From positions 1 to 20,114 of the forward strand of contig WION01000768.1 in the NCBI GenBank assembly GCA_015039365.1: 20,114 nt of DNA, given 5' to 3'. Below, in pieces: positions 1 through 7,701 of this stretch; position 1 is the stretch's first letter, and each line of letters begins with the position of its first letter. The stretch comes from Amanita rubescens (lineage: Eukaryota; Basidiomycota; Agaricomycetes; Agaricales; Amanitaceae). The translations under genes were made by a program, and so were the position numbers. The notes below the pieces were generated by a model. That model saw only the letters and a program-made list of their open reading frames with translations, did not search any database and was not told the DNA's origin.

Positions 1-254
1 CGTCTTTGGTCCCTGTGGCAAACACCGCCATCTTGCGCCCTAGGCGGCGGGAGGTGACCCGATTTGGATGGTCTCGACTCGGACAATAAGAAGCACAACT
101 TGGGTACATGCTTCCCATCGCTTGTATCCGTGCGAAGGATGTGAAAACTAGCGACAGAAGCACCGTGAAATGATTTATGTGTGCTGGAACAAAAGGTGAC
201 TCGGCTCCGACTTGAACCTGACTAGCTCCTTTATTGGTTCATCCATTGTCCTCC
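1..254. other. Unassigned sequence at left edge
   Basis: No convincing exon, splice pair, RNA gene or repeat was seen here. It lies left of the first recognisable piece of the SBDS-like array. Confidence 0.3.
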
Positions 255-440
255 GCCTTTATTACATAAATGCCGTATACCTTAAAGTATATTTCATGTT
301 CTCGAGTTCTCGAATTCTCGAATAATCCGACAATACTGGGTTTTCTTGTATATTCATATGCTGTCAAAGTATGTTCTCAGGCTTTTGAATATTGAATGTC
401 AAGTGACCCAAAGCATTCATAAACGCCGCCTTATTTCCTG
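255..440 (+). repeat. Promoter-only relic of the SBDS-like array (copy 0)
   Basis: This stretch follows the same order of short motifs as the upstream region of copy 3 (about 2395-2530): a CCTCCGC stretch, TAAATGCC, a TATA-like run, a TGTTCTCGA motif, a TATGTTCTC motif, GTCAAGTGAC, and then CATTCATAAACGCCGCC. In copies 1 and 5 the last motif lies 40-70 bp upstream of the start codon. Here no exon 1 follows; unrelated sequence begins near 433. I read it as the remaining 5' end of a further array member cut by insertion or rearrangement. Confidence 0.5.
375..432 (+). repeat. Direct repeat 1 flanking the 433-904 segment
   Basis: It shares 26 identical bases with 905-930 (starting TCTCAGGCTTTTG). 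It also shares ATTCATAAACGCCGCCTT, which follows directly in the second copy but after about 13 extra bases here. Both are pieces of the SBDS-like promoter. Being identical, they look younger than the other array units, which are clearly diverged. Confidence 0.7.
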
Positions 441-904
441 ATGCAGACAATGAACTAATGACAAACGCTACCCCCCAGGACATGCCAGGCTTGACAGACC
501 TTCCGAATACAAAAAAAACACTCGCCGAATCGGAGATGTGAATTGCTGGGTACATCATGCCACTACGCAAAACATAACAACATACGAAGAATCAGTCAAA
601 TGGTTCCATAGATTATTACAGAGATTACATGAAGTCGCAGATGACGGAGAAGTCATAGCGGCAGGATTCTATTATCCAGTAACACGTATAGAACGAAAAT
701 AACAATAAGGCTACTTGAAGTCAATTCTCATTCTCTATTCTCAAAATGGTTTTCCGAGTCCGGAAAACTGGTCCTGCGACTTTTCAATAGCATAGCAGAA
801 CTTGCAGACGAGCAAGATGTGTTTTTAGTAGTTGTACCAGTAACACGTCGCTTAAACATAAAAGGAGCAAGGTCTCAGTCGGCTTCAGCCGACGCTTATC
901 TATG
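433..904. other. 472-bp segment between direct repeats, with hairpins
   Basis: This segment is foreign to the array pattern and sits between two copies of the same promoter piece. It contains two perfect short hairpins: an 8-bp stem with a 4-nt loop at 749-768 (GTTTTCCG/CGGAAAAC) and a 7-bp stem with a 2-nt loop at 878-893 (GTCGGCT/AGCCGAC). It also has an exact 12-nt direct repeat CCAGTAACACGT at 676-687 and 837-848. No coding capacity was recognised. It could be a small insertion element or unrelated DNA caught in a local duplication. Confidence 0.4.
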
Positions 905-980
905 TCTCAGGCTTTTGAATATTGAATGTCATTCATAAACGCCGCCTTTCGACCACTAAGCCACTCGCCAACGCTCCACC
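905..980 (+). promoter_or_regulatory. Proximal promoter of SBDS-like copy 1
   Basis: It contains the array-wide motif ATTCATAAACGCCGCCTTTC (931-950), about 40 bp before the start codon, and a C-rich leader ending in CTCCACC directly before ATGG. The same motif, as TTTATAAACGCCGCC, precedes copy 5. The CATAAA core may act as a TATA-like element, which is an inference. Confidence 0.45.
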
Positions 981-1717
981 ATGGGCAATATTTGCAGAGT
1001 CATCTATAGACCTGATCCCGAGAAAATAGACGAATACTACAGCGTCCTGCTCGTGCAAAAAAAGGTAAAAGCCAACCTTCTCTGCGGCGTCATCAATGAA
1101 ACGCCACTCCCATCTTGATAGTATAGAATGTGGATAGCAGGAGGTAACGTTAACTTATTCGTTCGTTTGAGATGTGTTGATTGATCGAGTCATTGCGATA
1201 GACAAGTAAACATGGAGACATTCCTTGGACAGCCTTCGCTAATTTGTTAATGCAGGACGATCCCTCTTGCTGATATTGTGGATCGCCAGCGTAAGATAGT
1301 ATCCAACTAGATCGCAGCCGATCATTGATGCCTTTATTTTATTCTGCAGAATTTGTAATCGACTGGCACGCTAAAGAGTCAAAAAGCCGTTGGGGCGAAC
1401 AGGCTTCAAGTCAGCAGCTGGACAAAGACTTTGGTACGCACGAGGGAGTTGACATTGTCAAGATCGTCATCGAGAAAGGAGAGGAATATGATGACGATGA
1501 CGATTTGAGTGACTACGAGTGGGAAGGGTCCTTAGGGGTGGAGGACGAAGACGATTCCAGTGACACCGAGAGGGGAGAGCCCGTACGGGTGGAGGACGAA
1601 GATTTCGAGAGATCGAAGAATGATGTCGATGAATTGCAAAAGAATCCGCCGAATGTAACGGGAAGAATTGCTGCAGATGATAACTTACCTGGATCTCCTG
1701 TCACTGCAAACCAATGA
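981..1717 (+). CDS. SBDS N-terminal-domain / Rtc3-like protein, copy 1 (acidic tail)
   Basis: Four exons: 981-1064, 1127-1143 (17-nt microexon), 1256-1290 and 1350-1717, all with GT-AG introns, giving 167 aa. The start is the ATG in CTCCACCATGG. The frame only closes if the microexon (NVDSR plus two bases) is used; the frame then reads RTIPLADIVDRQ and FVIDWH. The order of motifs (exon 1 YRPDPEK..EYY, TIPLADIV, FVID, SSQQLDKDFGTHEGVDIVKIVIEKG) matches the SBDS N-terminal fold of yeast Rtc3 (about 111 aa), a family tied to RNA metabolism and stress; cellular role here is inferred. Unlike copies 3 and 5, it continues past EKGEEY into a tail of about 80 residues rich in Asp and Glu, with two VEDED repeats 51 nt apart. 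Part of that tail matches sequence that is 3' noncoding in other copies. It may be functional or drifting. Confidence 0.72.
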
Positions 1718-1743
1718 TCGTGCCACGGCGCTTGAACAAATCC

Positions 1744-1759
1744 CGTATATATATTTTAC
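1744..1759 (+). promoter_or_regulatory. TATA-rich element upstream of copy 2
   Basis: GTATATATATTTTACG lies about 140 bp before the copy 2 ATG. A counterpart (CGTATATATTTTTGG, near 2415-2429) lies about 165 bp before copy 3. The shared position suggests an ancestral core promoter of the array, though distance to the ATG is long for a TATA box. Confidence 0.35.
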
Positions 1760-1898
1760 GTTTTCCATGTCCTCGATATGCTATCAGAGTATGTTCCTGC
1801 AGGCAACGTCAAATGATCCATGGGAAAGACGACGCTCAAAAAAAGGCCGCCTATCTACCCTTAAGCCATTTATCAACCGATGCCTGGTGCGTTCCACC

Positions 1899-2254
1899 AT
1901 GGGCAATGTTTGCGGAATCGCCTATCGACCTGATCTCGAGAAAACCGGCGAGTACTACTGCATCTTCGTCGACAAGGAAATGGTAACAGAAGCCAATCTT
2001 CTCTGCGGGCTAACATAATGGTAACGTCGCTCCAATCTTGATAGCATAGTAGATGGGAAGCAGGAGGTAATGTCTAGATGTTATTCTGCAACGATTGAAA
2101 TCGACTGGCATACCAAAAAAAAACAAGACGCATGTGCCAATAGGCTTCAAATGAACAGCTAGATAAAGACTCCGGCACACACGAAAATGTTGGTGTCGTC
2201 AAAATCACGCTCGATGAAGGAGTTGATGATTTCGATGACCTCCGATATGTCTGA
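1899..2254 (+). pseudogene. SBDS-like copy 2, exon 3 deleted
   Basis: Exon 1 (1899-1982) is intact, 28 codons starting MGNVCGIAYRPD, with a good donor GTAACA. The microexon remnant (2050-2066) has gained TAG at its start, although an acceptor 3 nt further on would bypass it. From the next donor (2067) the sequence jumps within about 20 nt to the end of intron 3, so intron 2, the exon encoding TIPLADIV and most of intron 3 are missing. The exon 4 remnant (IDWHTKK at about 2100) carries a frameshift in an A-rich run before resuming as EQLDKDSGTHENVGVVKI, then stops at 2252-2254. The lost exon carries conserved core residues, so a normal product is not expected. Confidence 0.75.
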
Positions 2255-2584
2255 AATGACTTGGAAAAATGATAATTGCGAAAGAATGTACCACATAGCT
2301 GCTGACGATATGCAAATGCTTGTCCGGATCAGAACCAGCGCTTGAACAACTTGGATGACCTCGTCATCGTCTAGCCTGTTTTTGTTTCATTTGTTGCCCT
2401 CCGCGTAAATGCCACGTATATATTTTTGGCTGTACGTGTTCTCGATAAGCTATCAACGTACGTTCTCCGAAGGTGATGTCAAGTGACTCACTGGCAAGGC
2501 CAATAAGAAGTTCATTAAAAGCCACCCTTCAACCATTAAGCCACTTGTCAACTCATTCTAGCCTCGAGTGCCCTCCAATGCACC
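2255..2584 (+). other. Spacer: copy 2 3' relic and copy 3 upstream region
   Basis: The first part (about 2260-2350) aligns with the 3' region of copies 1 and 3 (motifs AATGATAATTGC, GCTGCTGACGAT and CGCTTGAACAA). The rest is the upstream region of copy 3, with a TATA-like run near 2415-2429, GTCAAGTGACTCA near 2477-2489 (which includes a TGACTCA AP-1/Gcn4-type core), and TTCATTAAAAGCCACC in place of the CATAAACGCCGCC motif. Confidence 0.45.
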
Positions 2585-3164
2585 ATGGGCAACACATGTA
2601 GAGTCGTCTATAGGCCTGATCCAGAGGAAAGGGATGAGTACTACAGTATCCTTCTCAAGCAGCCAAAGGTAAACAAGCTAATCTTCGCTGCGGACCGACA
2701 CCAATGATAACGCCCATTTTGATAGTATAGAAAGTGGAAAGCAGGTGGTATGTGAGCTCATTCCATTCTCCGGAGATGCGATTGATCGACAGTCATCGTG
2801 ATAGACAAGTGAACGAGCTGGGTTTTCTCGGGACGCTCCCGCTAATTTGTCAATGCAGGACAATCCCTCTAGCAGATATTGTGCATTTTCAGGGTAGGAT
2901 ACGATTCGACTAGATCGAAGTCGACTATTGATGCCTAGATTTTATTCCGCAGAGTTTCGAATTGACCGGCACACTAAAAAATCAACACGCAAGTGGGGCA
3001 AACAAGCTTCGAATCAGCATCTAGACGATGACTTTGGCACGCACGAGGAAGTTGAAGTCGTCAAAATCATCCTTGAGAAAGGGGAGGAATATGTCAAAGA
3101 CCGTGACGATGATACTTGGCTTGGTCTCGTGGTCGCTGACGTCGATGCATCATATCCGTGTTGA
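2585..3164 (+). CDS. SBDS N-terminal-domain / Rtc3-like protein, copy 3
   Basis: Four exons: 2585-2668, 2731-2747, 2859-2893 and 2953-3164. This gives 115 aa, close to the length of Rtc3-type proteins. Exons 1-3 have exactly the same lengths as in copy 1 (84, 17 and 35 nt), and intron 3 is also 59 nt in both. The protein starts MGNTCRVVYRPD, has ESRWTIPLADIV across the microexon junction, then EFRIDRH, ASNQHLDDDFGTHEEVEVVKIILEKGEEY, and ends DASYPC. The ATG lies in TGCACCATGG. No frame disruption was seen, and conservation of the splice pattern suggests selection at least until recently. Function is inferred from the family: a small stand-alone SBDS N-terminal domain, probably RNA-related. 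Confidence 0.72.
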
Positions 3165-3421
3165 ACAATAGTGATTGTAAACTGAGAATACCGCCAACGC
3201 ATGTAACGATTTGAATTGCTGCAGATGATAACTTGGCCGGACTCGCTCCTGTAAATCGATTATCATGCCACGAGTGCCACTTAAACAAAAATGCCCCTGC
3301 GGTACCGACTTCGTTACTCGTTCTGCCATCTGAGTATGTTCTCAGGCAACGTCAAGCCTGAGTGACCCCGAGCCAAAGCCAAGACAGGGTCCATAGACGC
3401 CACGTTCCAATCATTACTAGT

Positions 3422-3894
3422 ATGACATCCTCCTCCATCGAGAAAAGGTAAAAGCTAATCTTCTCTGCGGATTGACATTGATGATAACGCGGTTCTTATC
3501 TAGATAGTGTGGAGAGTGGAAAGCGGGAGGTAATGTTAGCCTGTTCGGTTTTCTGGAAATGCGATTGATCAGGGGTCGTGATAGACAAGTGGGTATGCAG
3601 AATTTCCTCGGGCAGCCCCTACTGATTTACCCGTGCAGGACGATCCCTCTTGCTGATATCACAACGTAAGATTGGGTTCAACTAGATCAGAGCAGACTGT
3701 TGATGTTATTCTGAAACGACAGGCACGCTGAAGAATCAAGACGCGAGTGGGGCAAATAGGTTTCGAATCAGAAGCTAGGTGACGACTTTGGCGCGTTCGA
3801 GGAAGTTGACGCCGTTAAAGTCATTCTCGAGAAAGAGGAGGAATATCATCCTTACGATGAGGATGATGTGATTATATATTCATGGGTGTTGTAG
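3422..3894 (+). pseudogene. SBDS-like copy 4, truncated and disrupted
   Basis: Only the last part of exon 1 is left (about 3422-3447, before GTAAAAGC). The start codon and the first two thirds of the exon are gone. The microexon survives as GAGAGTGGAAAGCGGGAG, but its AG acceptor context is altered. Exon 3 (G-ACGATCCCTCTTGCTGATAT) is shortened before a GTAAGA donor. The intron 3 acceptor reads CTGAAACG where other copies have CTGCAG, and several exon 4 codons are missing. An in-frame TAG occurs in the GGCAAATAGG stretch near 3760. The remnant ends at TAG 3892-3894. Confidence 0.75.
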
Positions 3895-4185
3895 CACTGC
3901 TAACTCCTAACCATTGTATGATCGTTATTCGAAGTCTGAAGCTTGAAAAATAGTGAATACGACCACCGCGTTGGATTGCTGCAAATGATAACTTGACCGG
4001 ACATTTTCCATTCGGTGATATGACGATTGCCTAGCCTTCTGTAGCATCTGTGTCTGAGTTGTTGAGGTGAACGTGGAAACGTTTCGGCATACAGAAAGTG
4101 AAGGCCTGTCGGCACGGAGAGGCATTGAGCAGCCAACATTTGTTGAGGGGATAATGCATACACCAATGAATGGCTTAAGAAACGG

Positions 4186-4695
4186 ATGAGAAACATGGAA
4201 GTTGCGCATAATCAGCAGATACGCATTGTAATGTTTGGGGAAGCAGTCAACAAGGATGGAGGGGAAGTGCACGAGATGCTTCGAATGTTGCCTAGTCTTT
4301 TGTATTATTGGACAGAGTGGAAAGCCGTAGCCGTGAATGTAGCTTGGTTGTCGGAAGGGCATACTCATTTAAGTGAACCGCGAACGGTTTTCAGCCGATG
4401 CGCCCGTTCAAATGCGAGATTACATTTGGGCCGTCGATGCGTAGATTGCGCCACCTATATCAGATTACAGGGTGAGGAAGCGATCAATGTGGACGAAAGG
4501 GAAGTGCATGAGATACATCGAACGTTGCCGGAAATTACAGACGGCGTGGGGGACACGCATATCATTATTGGACGCAGCATTGGACGGCGTGGAGCACGAG
4601 ACCATGGGAACGCGCATGTGACTTTGCATTTTCCCATATGCAAGGTGCGCCGCAAGACCCACAACCCATGGTTGCGGGGATTGAAGGTCGCGTGA
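4186..4695 (+). other. Unidentified ORF with in-frame tandem repeat, between array copies 4 and 5
   Basis: A 169-codon open frame without a recognised domain interrupts the array. It contains a 54-nt segment at 4239-4292 repeated 237 nt later at 4476-4529, so both copies are in the same frame. They encode EAVNKDGGEVHEMLRMLP and EAINVDEREVHEIHRTLP. By eye about 41 of 54 bases match, and at least five of the differences are synonymous third-position changes. This hints at past protein-level constraint. Flanking similarity (TTGCGC...CAGAT) extends upstream with indels. The ORF may be a relic gene fragment or chance reading through a diverged repeat. The ATG has no supporting context. Confidence 0.3.
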
Positions 4696-4723
4696 CGTCA
4701 GCCGGAACGACGTCATGACTCAT
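4693..4723 (+). promoter_or_regulatory. CRE-like and Gcn4/AP-1-like bZIP sites upstream of copy 5
   Basis: A perfect palindromic TGACGTCA is at 4693-4700. It is followed by GACGTCAT (4709-4716), which overlaps the 9-bp palindrome ATGACTCAT at 4715-4723. These are textbook ATF/CREB and Gcn4/AP-1 core sites. They lie 80-110 bp before the copy 5 start and just before the TTTATAAACGCC motif at 4734-4745. Stress or amino-acid control of copy 5 is an inference. Confidence 0.5.
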
Positions 4724-4802
4724 ACGACGCAGGTTTATAAACGCCGCCTTTCGACCATCAAGCTATTTGTCCTTCTCATTTTAGCTCCAAATACTCTCCA
4801 CC

Positions 4803-5427
4803 ATGGTCAAAAGCATTTGCAGAGTTGTTTATAAACCTGATCACGATAAAACCGACGAATACATCGTCATCGTCAACCCGACAGAGGTAAAAAGTCTATC
4901 ATCTCCTCCGCAGACCGACTTAAACTCATCAATGATAACGCGAACACCATCTTGATAGTATAGAAAGTGGAAAGATGGAGGTAATTATGATTCTGTCGTT
5001 TCATCGGAGATGCGACTGATCGTGAACATTGAACTTGTTGTATAGACACGTAATATGCGGGATCTTTTCGGTTGGCTCTCGCTAATTCAATTGTTACCGT
5101 TGATACAGGACGATCCCTCTTGCCGATGTCGTGGATGGTGAGATAGAGCTCAATCAAGACCGGATCTGATTGTTGATGTGATTCTCTACAGCGTTTGATG
5201 TGTTCCACTCTGGTCAAGGATCGCAAGGAATCTTGGGCAAGGCTTCGAATCAGCAGCTGGATAACGACTTTGGCACGCACAAAGATGTCGATGTCATCAC
5301 TGCCGTCCTCCGAAAGGGAAAGGAGCAATCCGGCGATGCAATTCGCTCCGGCCCTAATGCGACGAATATGTCGAGGGGTAGCGCCGCGTCGATTGACAAC
5401 AAAGGGAAGGGTAATATGATAGGATAG
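4803..5427 (+). CDS. SBDS N-terminal-domain / Rtc3-like protein, copy 5 (best-preserved)
   Basis: Four exons: 4803-4886, 4964-4980 (17 nt), 5109-5137 (29 nt) and 5192-5427, giving 121 aa. The frame runs across all junctions: exon 1 MVKSICRVVYKPD, junction VERWRTIPLADVVD, then AFDVFHSGQGSQGILGKAS and NQQLDNDFGTHKDVDVITAV. This copy is closest to the family pattern: the FDVFHSGQGSQGILGKAS segment aligns with the LFEVF...GELGAAS region of yeast Rtc3, while copies 1 and 3 have drifted there. The C-terminus is Gly/Ser/Asn-rich, as in stand-alone SBDS-N proteins, and ends GKGNMIG. It is probably the parental or functional member of the array. Rtc3-type proteins are cytosolic/nuclear and linked to RNA metabolism; I infer the same broad role here. 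Confidence 0.82.
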
Positions 5428-5799
5428 GTGATGTTTGAGGCAATGCTCTATTGTCGATCCGGAGATGAGCGGCGATTGTAGAAAGACTATATTCATTATT
5501 GTACCAACATGCATGTAACAGATCGAATTGCGGCAGATGTCAACTCGTCTTGTCCATTCTCTGCGAACCAGTCTTGTGTGCCACGTCGCGTAATGTGATA
5601 GGTTCATGCACTCGGACGAACTGTTGTTTCCGTGAAACGGTCAGATGCACCGATTTCCAAAATTAGCGGTAAACTCAAGGTTATATCTGATAACTCTTAT
5701 TGTGCGGATAAATATGTATTATGCCGGTAGATATATTATTCATAGAATGGTCACGATAGGTGCTAATAGATCCCTAACAGATCAGAGCATCGCGATTCG
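5428..5799. other. Convergent 3' intergenic region
   Basis: The first part resembles the 3' region of the other array copies (GATCGAATTGCGGCAGATG near 5521-5540). The rest separates copy 5 from the convergent AFG1 gene. Short ORFs here show no recognised features. Confidence 0.4.
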
Positions 5800-7654
5800 T
5801 CACTTCTGCCCGGCGGTCTCCGCCCATTCCTTGCTGCCCATTTGAACTAGTCGCGAGCAAGCACGTGCGAAAGCGAATATCTCCTCTTCACCTGAGAACA
5901 TGGAGCTGCGTCCAACAATGTCCGTGGAGAGGCCCTAGAAATGGGGATAAGTCACCTTGGTGACTATGCAGGGTAGAATACATACTAGGTCATCCATGAC
6001 GCTTCTCATATGATCAGATATGCCTGAGTTTCCTTCGCCTGCGGAGGATACACTACTGTCTGAGAATACTTGATAGACAGGGACTTCAGACGTCACAAAT
6101 AGCTTTGTTTTGCTCTCATAGCATGCTGTTATAACATACGAAGTCAGAGAGGTATGCGATATTTAAAGTGTATCTCACCATCAATGAAAGTAATGAACCG
6201 GCGTGCCTATTATAAACAAAGGGGTTAGATCTGCTGCGGATGTTTTTAGAAGAATGCTCAAAGGGCATACCATGTCTTTGCTGTCAAGTCCCATCTTGGG
6301 CACGTCAAGCACGAATACGGTTTCAAATGTATTTGTCACTTCTAAATAATCCGCAGCGCTCAAGGGCTGGGCGCAGAGATCGTGGAAACGGAATTTAGCG
6401 ACTTTGCTCGTGCTCTCAGGAACCGCCAAACTGCGCCCCCAGATCTTGAGTTCGCGGTTCTTAACTGGCGGATCATTTGGATCGTTTTGCGCAAGTGCTT
6501 GAAAGATCTTGTGTATTTCCGAGTCGTTTTCAGGGGTCAGCGGATGGAAATAGACTTGGGAAAGTGCACGCGGGATTCGACGGTAATCTGGATGCTAGAT
6601 GGTCAAGTGGACAAGGAGAAAGAAGTAAGCATTGTTACCTGTTCCAGAATTCAAGTCTGTTACGTCAAATTGAGATTTGAGGAGCTCGATCGCAGGAATG
6701 AAACTGGATCGCTGGATACCGTTCTTGTAAAGCTCGTCTGGATGCCGGCTGCGTACGAGAAGTGTTAGAAAAACCCGATCTTGTGCTTGAAATAGGACAT
6801 TACTTGGATGTTATGACGCATACAACGCCATAGTTGAGCAACGATTCCAGAAGCCTTCGAAGAATCATGGCGTCTGCAATATCAGTCACCTATTACGTCG
6901 TCGATTAGTTACGAACTCGTCAAGCACTTGGGGTCGCATACCTGAAACTCGTCAAAGCATAACACGCTGGCATCCTGGGCAAGGTCTCTCACTACCGGAA
7001 CTATTGGGTCGCCGCCGCGATGGCCCATGGCGAGCTTGGCAGCATGCAGCCGCTTGTGTACGTCGATCATAAAGGCATGGAAGTGGACACGACGTTTCCG
7101 CGTGATCGTGGCAGGAAGCGCTTGGTGGAAGATGTCCATAAGCATCGTCTTACCTGTCCCTACGTCACCATATAGGTAGAGACCTTTGGGGACCGAGGGA
7201 GGCGGTGCCGTCGGCTCGCGGGATAGGAGCCTTGTAAACTGGAGAAACATGAGGAATGGATCCACCGGATGTTCGTCCGACTTACGAATGAAGTCAGGGG
7301 AGCCGGAGAGAATATTGGCGGAGGAGTGTAGTGTAACAGTTTGTCATGTAGATCCTGCAGTTTGCGTATGATTCTAGTTTGGTGGCCGTCTCCATGCAGA
7401 ATGCCCAATTCTAATAGTTTGTGGTATTGTTCTATAGGTGTAATAGATGGTAATGGGTCTTTGATTGGCTGGATATTCGCTTCCGGGGATGCGGTTGGGT
7501 GCTCAGGGGGGTATGAGTCTACTGCCAGTGAAGAGTTGAGAGCTCTCCCCTGCGATGAGCGGGTTGAAACCGGAGCTCGTTGGGTCCATTGGATGAGCAG
7601 CCGCCGAGTCCTGTACTGCGCGCAGGCAGAGAGGATGGTTCGAGCGGCTCGCAT
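5800..7654 (-). CDS. AFG1: AFG1/LACE1-family mitochondrial AAA ATPase
   Basis: Eight exons on the minus strand: 7654-7286, 7238-6942, 6889-6804, 6748-6639, 6587-6271, 6206-6179 (28 nt), 6125-5986 and 5934-5800. Introns are 47-64 nt, and the product is 493 aa (yeast Afg1 is about 509). The N-terminus ([20 protein letters not shown]) is rich in Arg and lacks acidic residues, as in a mitochondrial presequence. Walker A GDVGTGKT is at residues 147-154. Walker B LCFDEF is near 216-221, with the exon junction giving [16 protein letters not shown], and a TSNR motif is near 249-252. The C-terminal part includes [13 protein letters not shown] and ends WAETAGQK. The family acts at the inner mitochondrial membrane in quality control of respiratory-chain (cytochrome oxidase) subunits. 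It is head-to-head with ureF, 47 bp apart. No defects were seen. Confidence 0.95.
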
Positions 7655-7701
7655 GGAAGGTGGGAGTAGCGGATAACCGGGTATTCGGCAGACGCGGCAC
7701 G
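7655..7701. promoter_or_regulatory. 47-bp divergent start-to-start interval (AFG1/ureF)
   Basis: The two start codons (AFG1 at 7654 on minus, ureF at 7702 on plus) face away from each other across 47 bp. No TATA box is visible in the gap. Core promoter elements and 5' UTRs must therefore overlap each other or the opposite gene's coding region. The interval depends on both start choices: an upstream in-frame GTG at 7660 for ureF was rejected because the next ATG places the family motif near residue 14. Confidence 0.6.

Noticed and set aside
433..904. CRISPR or solo-LTR interpretation of the repeat-flanked segment
   Set aside because: There are only two repeats, with no regular spacers; the flanking repeats are pieces of the array promoter and do not have TG...CA LTR ends.
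1513..1704. Minus-strand ORF rich in Ser
   Set aside because: It is the mirror of the Asp/Glu-rich tail of SBDS-like copy 1.
4873..5607. Long minus-strand ORF (244 codons) over SBDS-like copy 5
   Set aside because: It spans exons and introns of the clearly coding opposite strand and shows no domain; copy 5 has conserved splice structure and family motifs. Its length is notable but best explained by chance.
5645..5845. Plus-strand ORF of 66 codons
   Set aside because: Overlaps the end of AFG1 and contains no recognisable features.
6382..6768. Plus-strand ORF of 128 codons
   Set aside because: Lies antisense to AFG1 exons 4 and 5, which carry family-specific sequence and proper splice sites.
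7341..7676. Plus-strand ORF of 111 codons opposite AFG1 exon 1
   Set aside because: It is antisense to a well-supported AFG1 exon and has no recognisable features.
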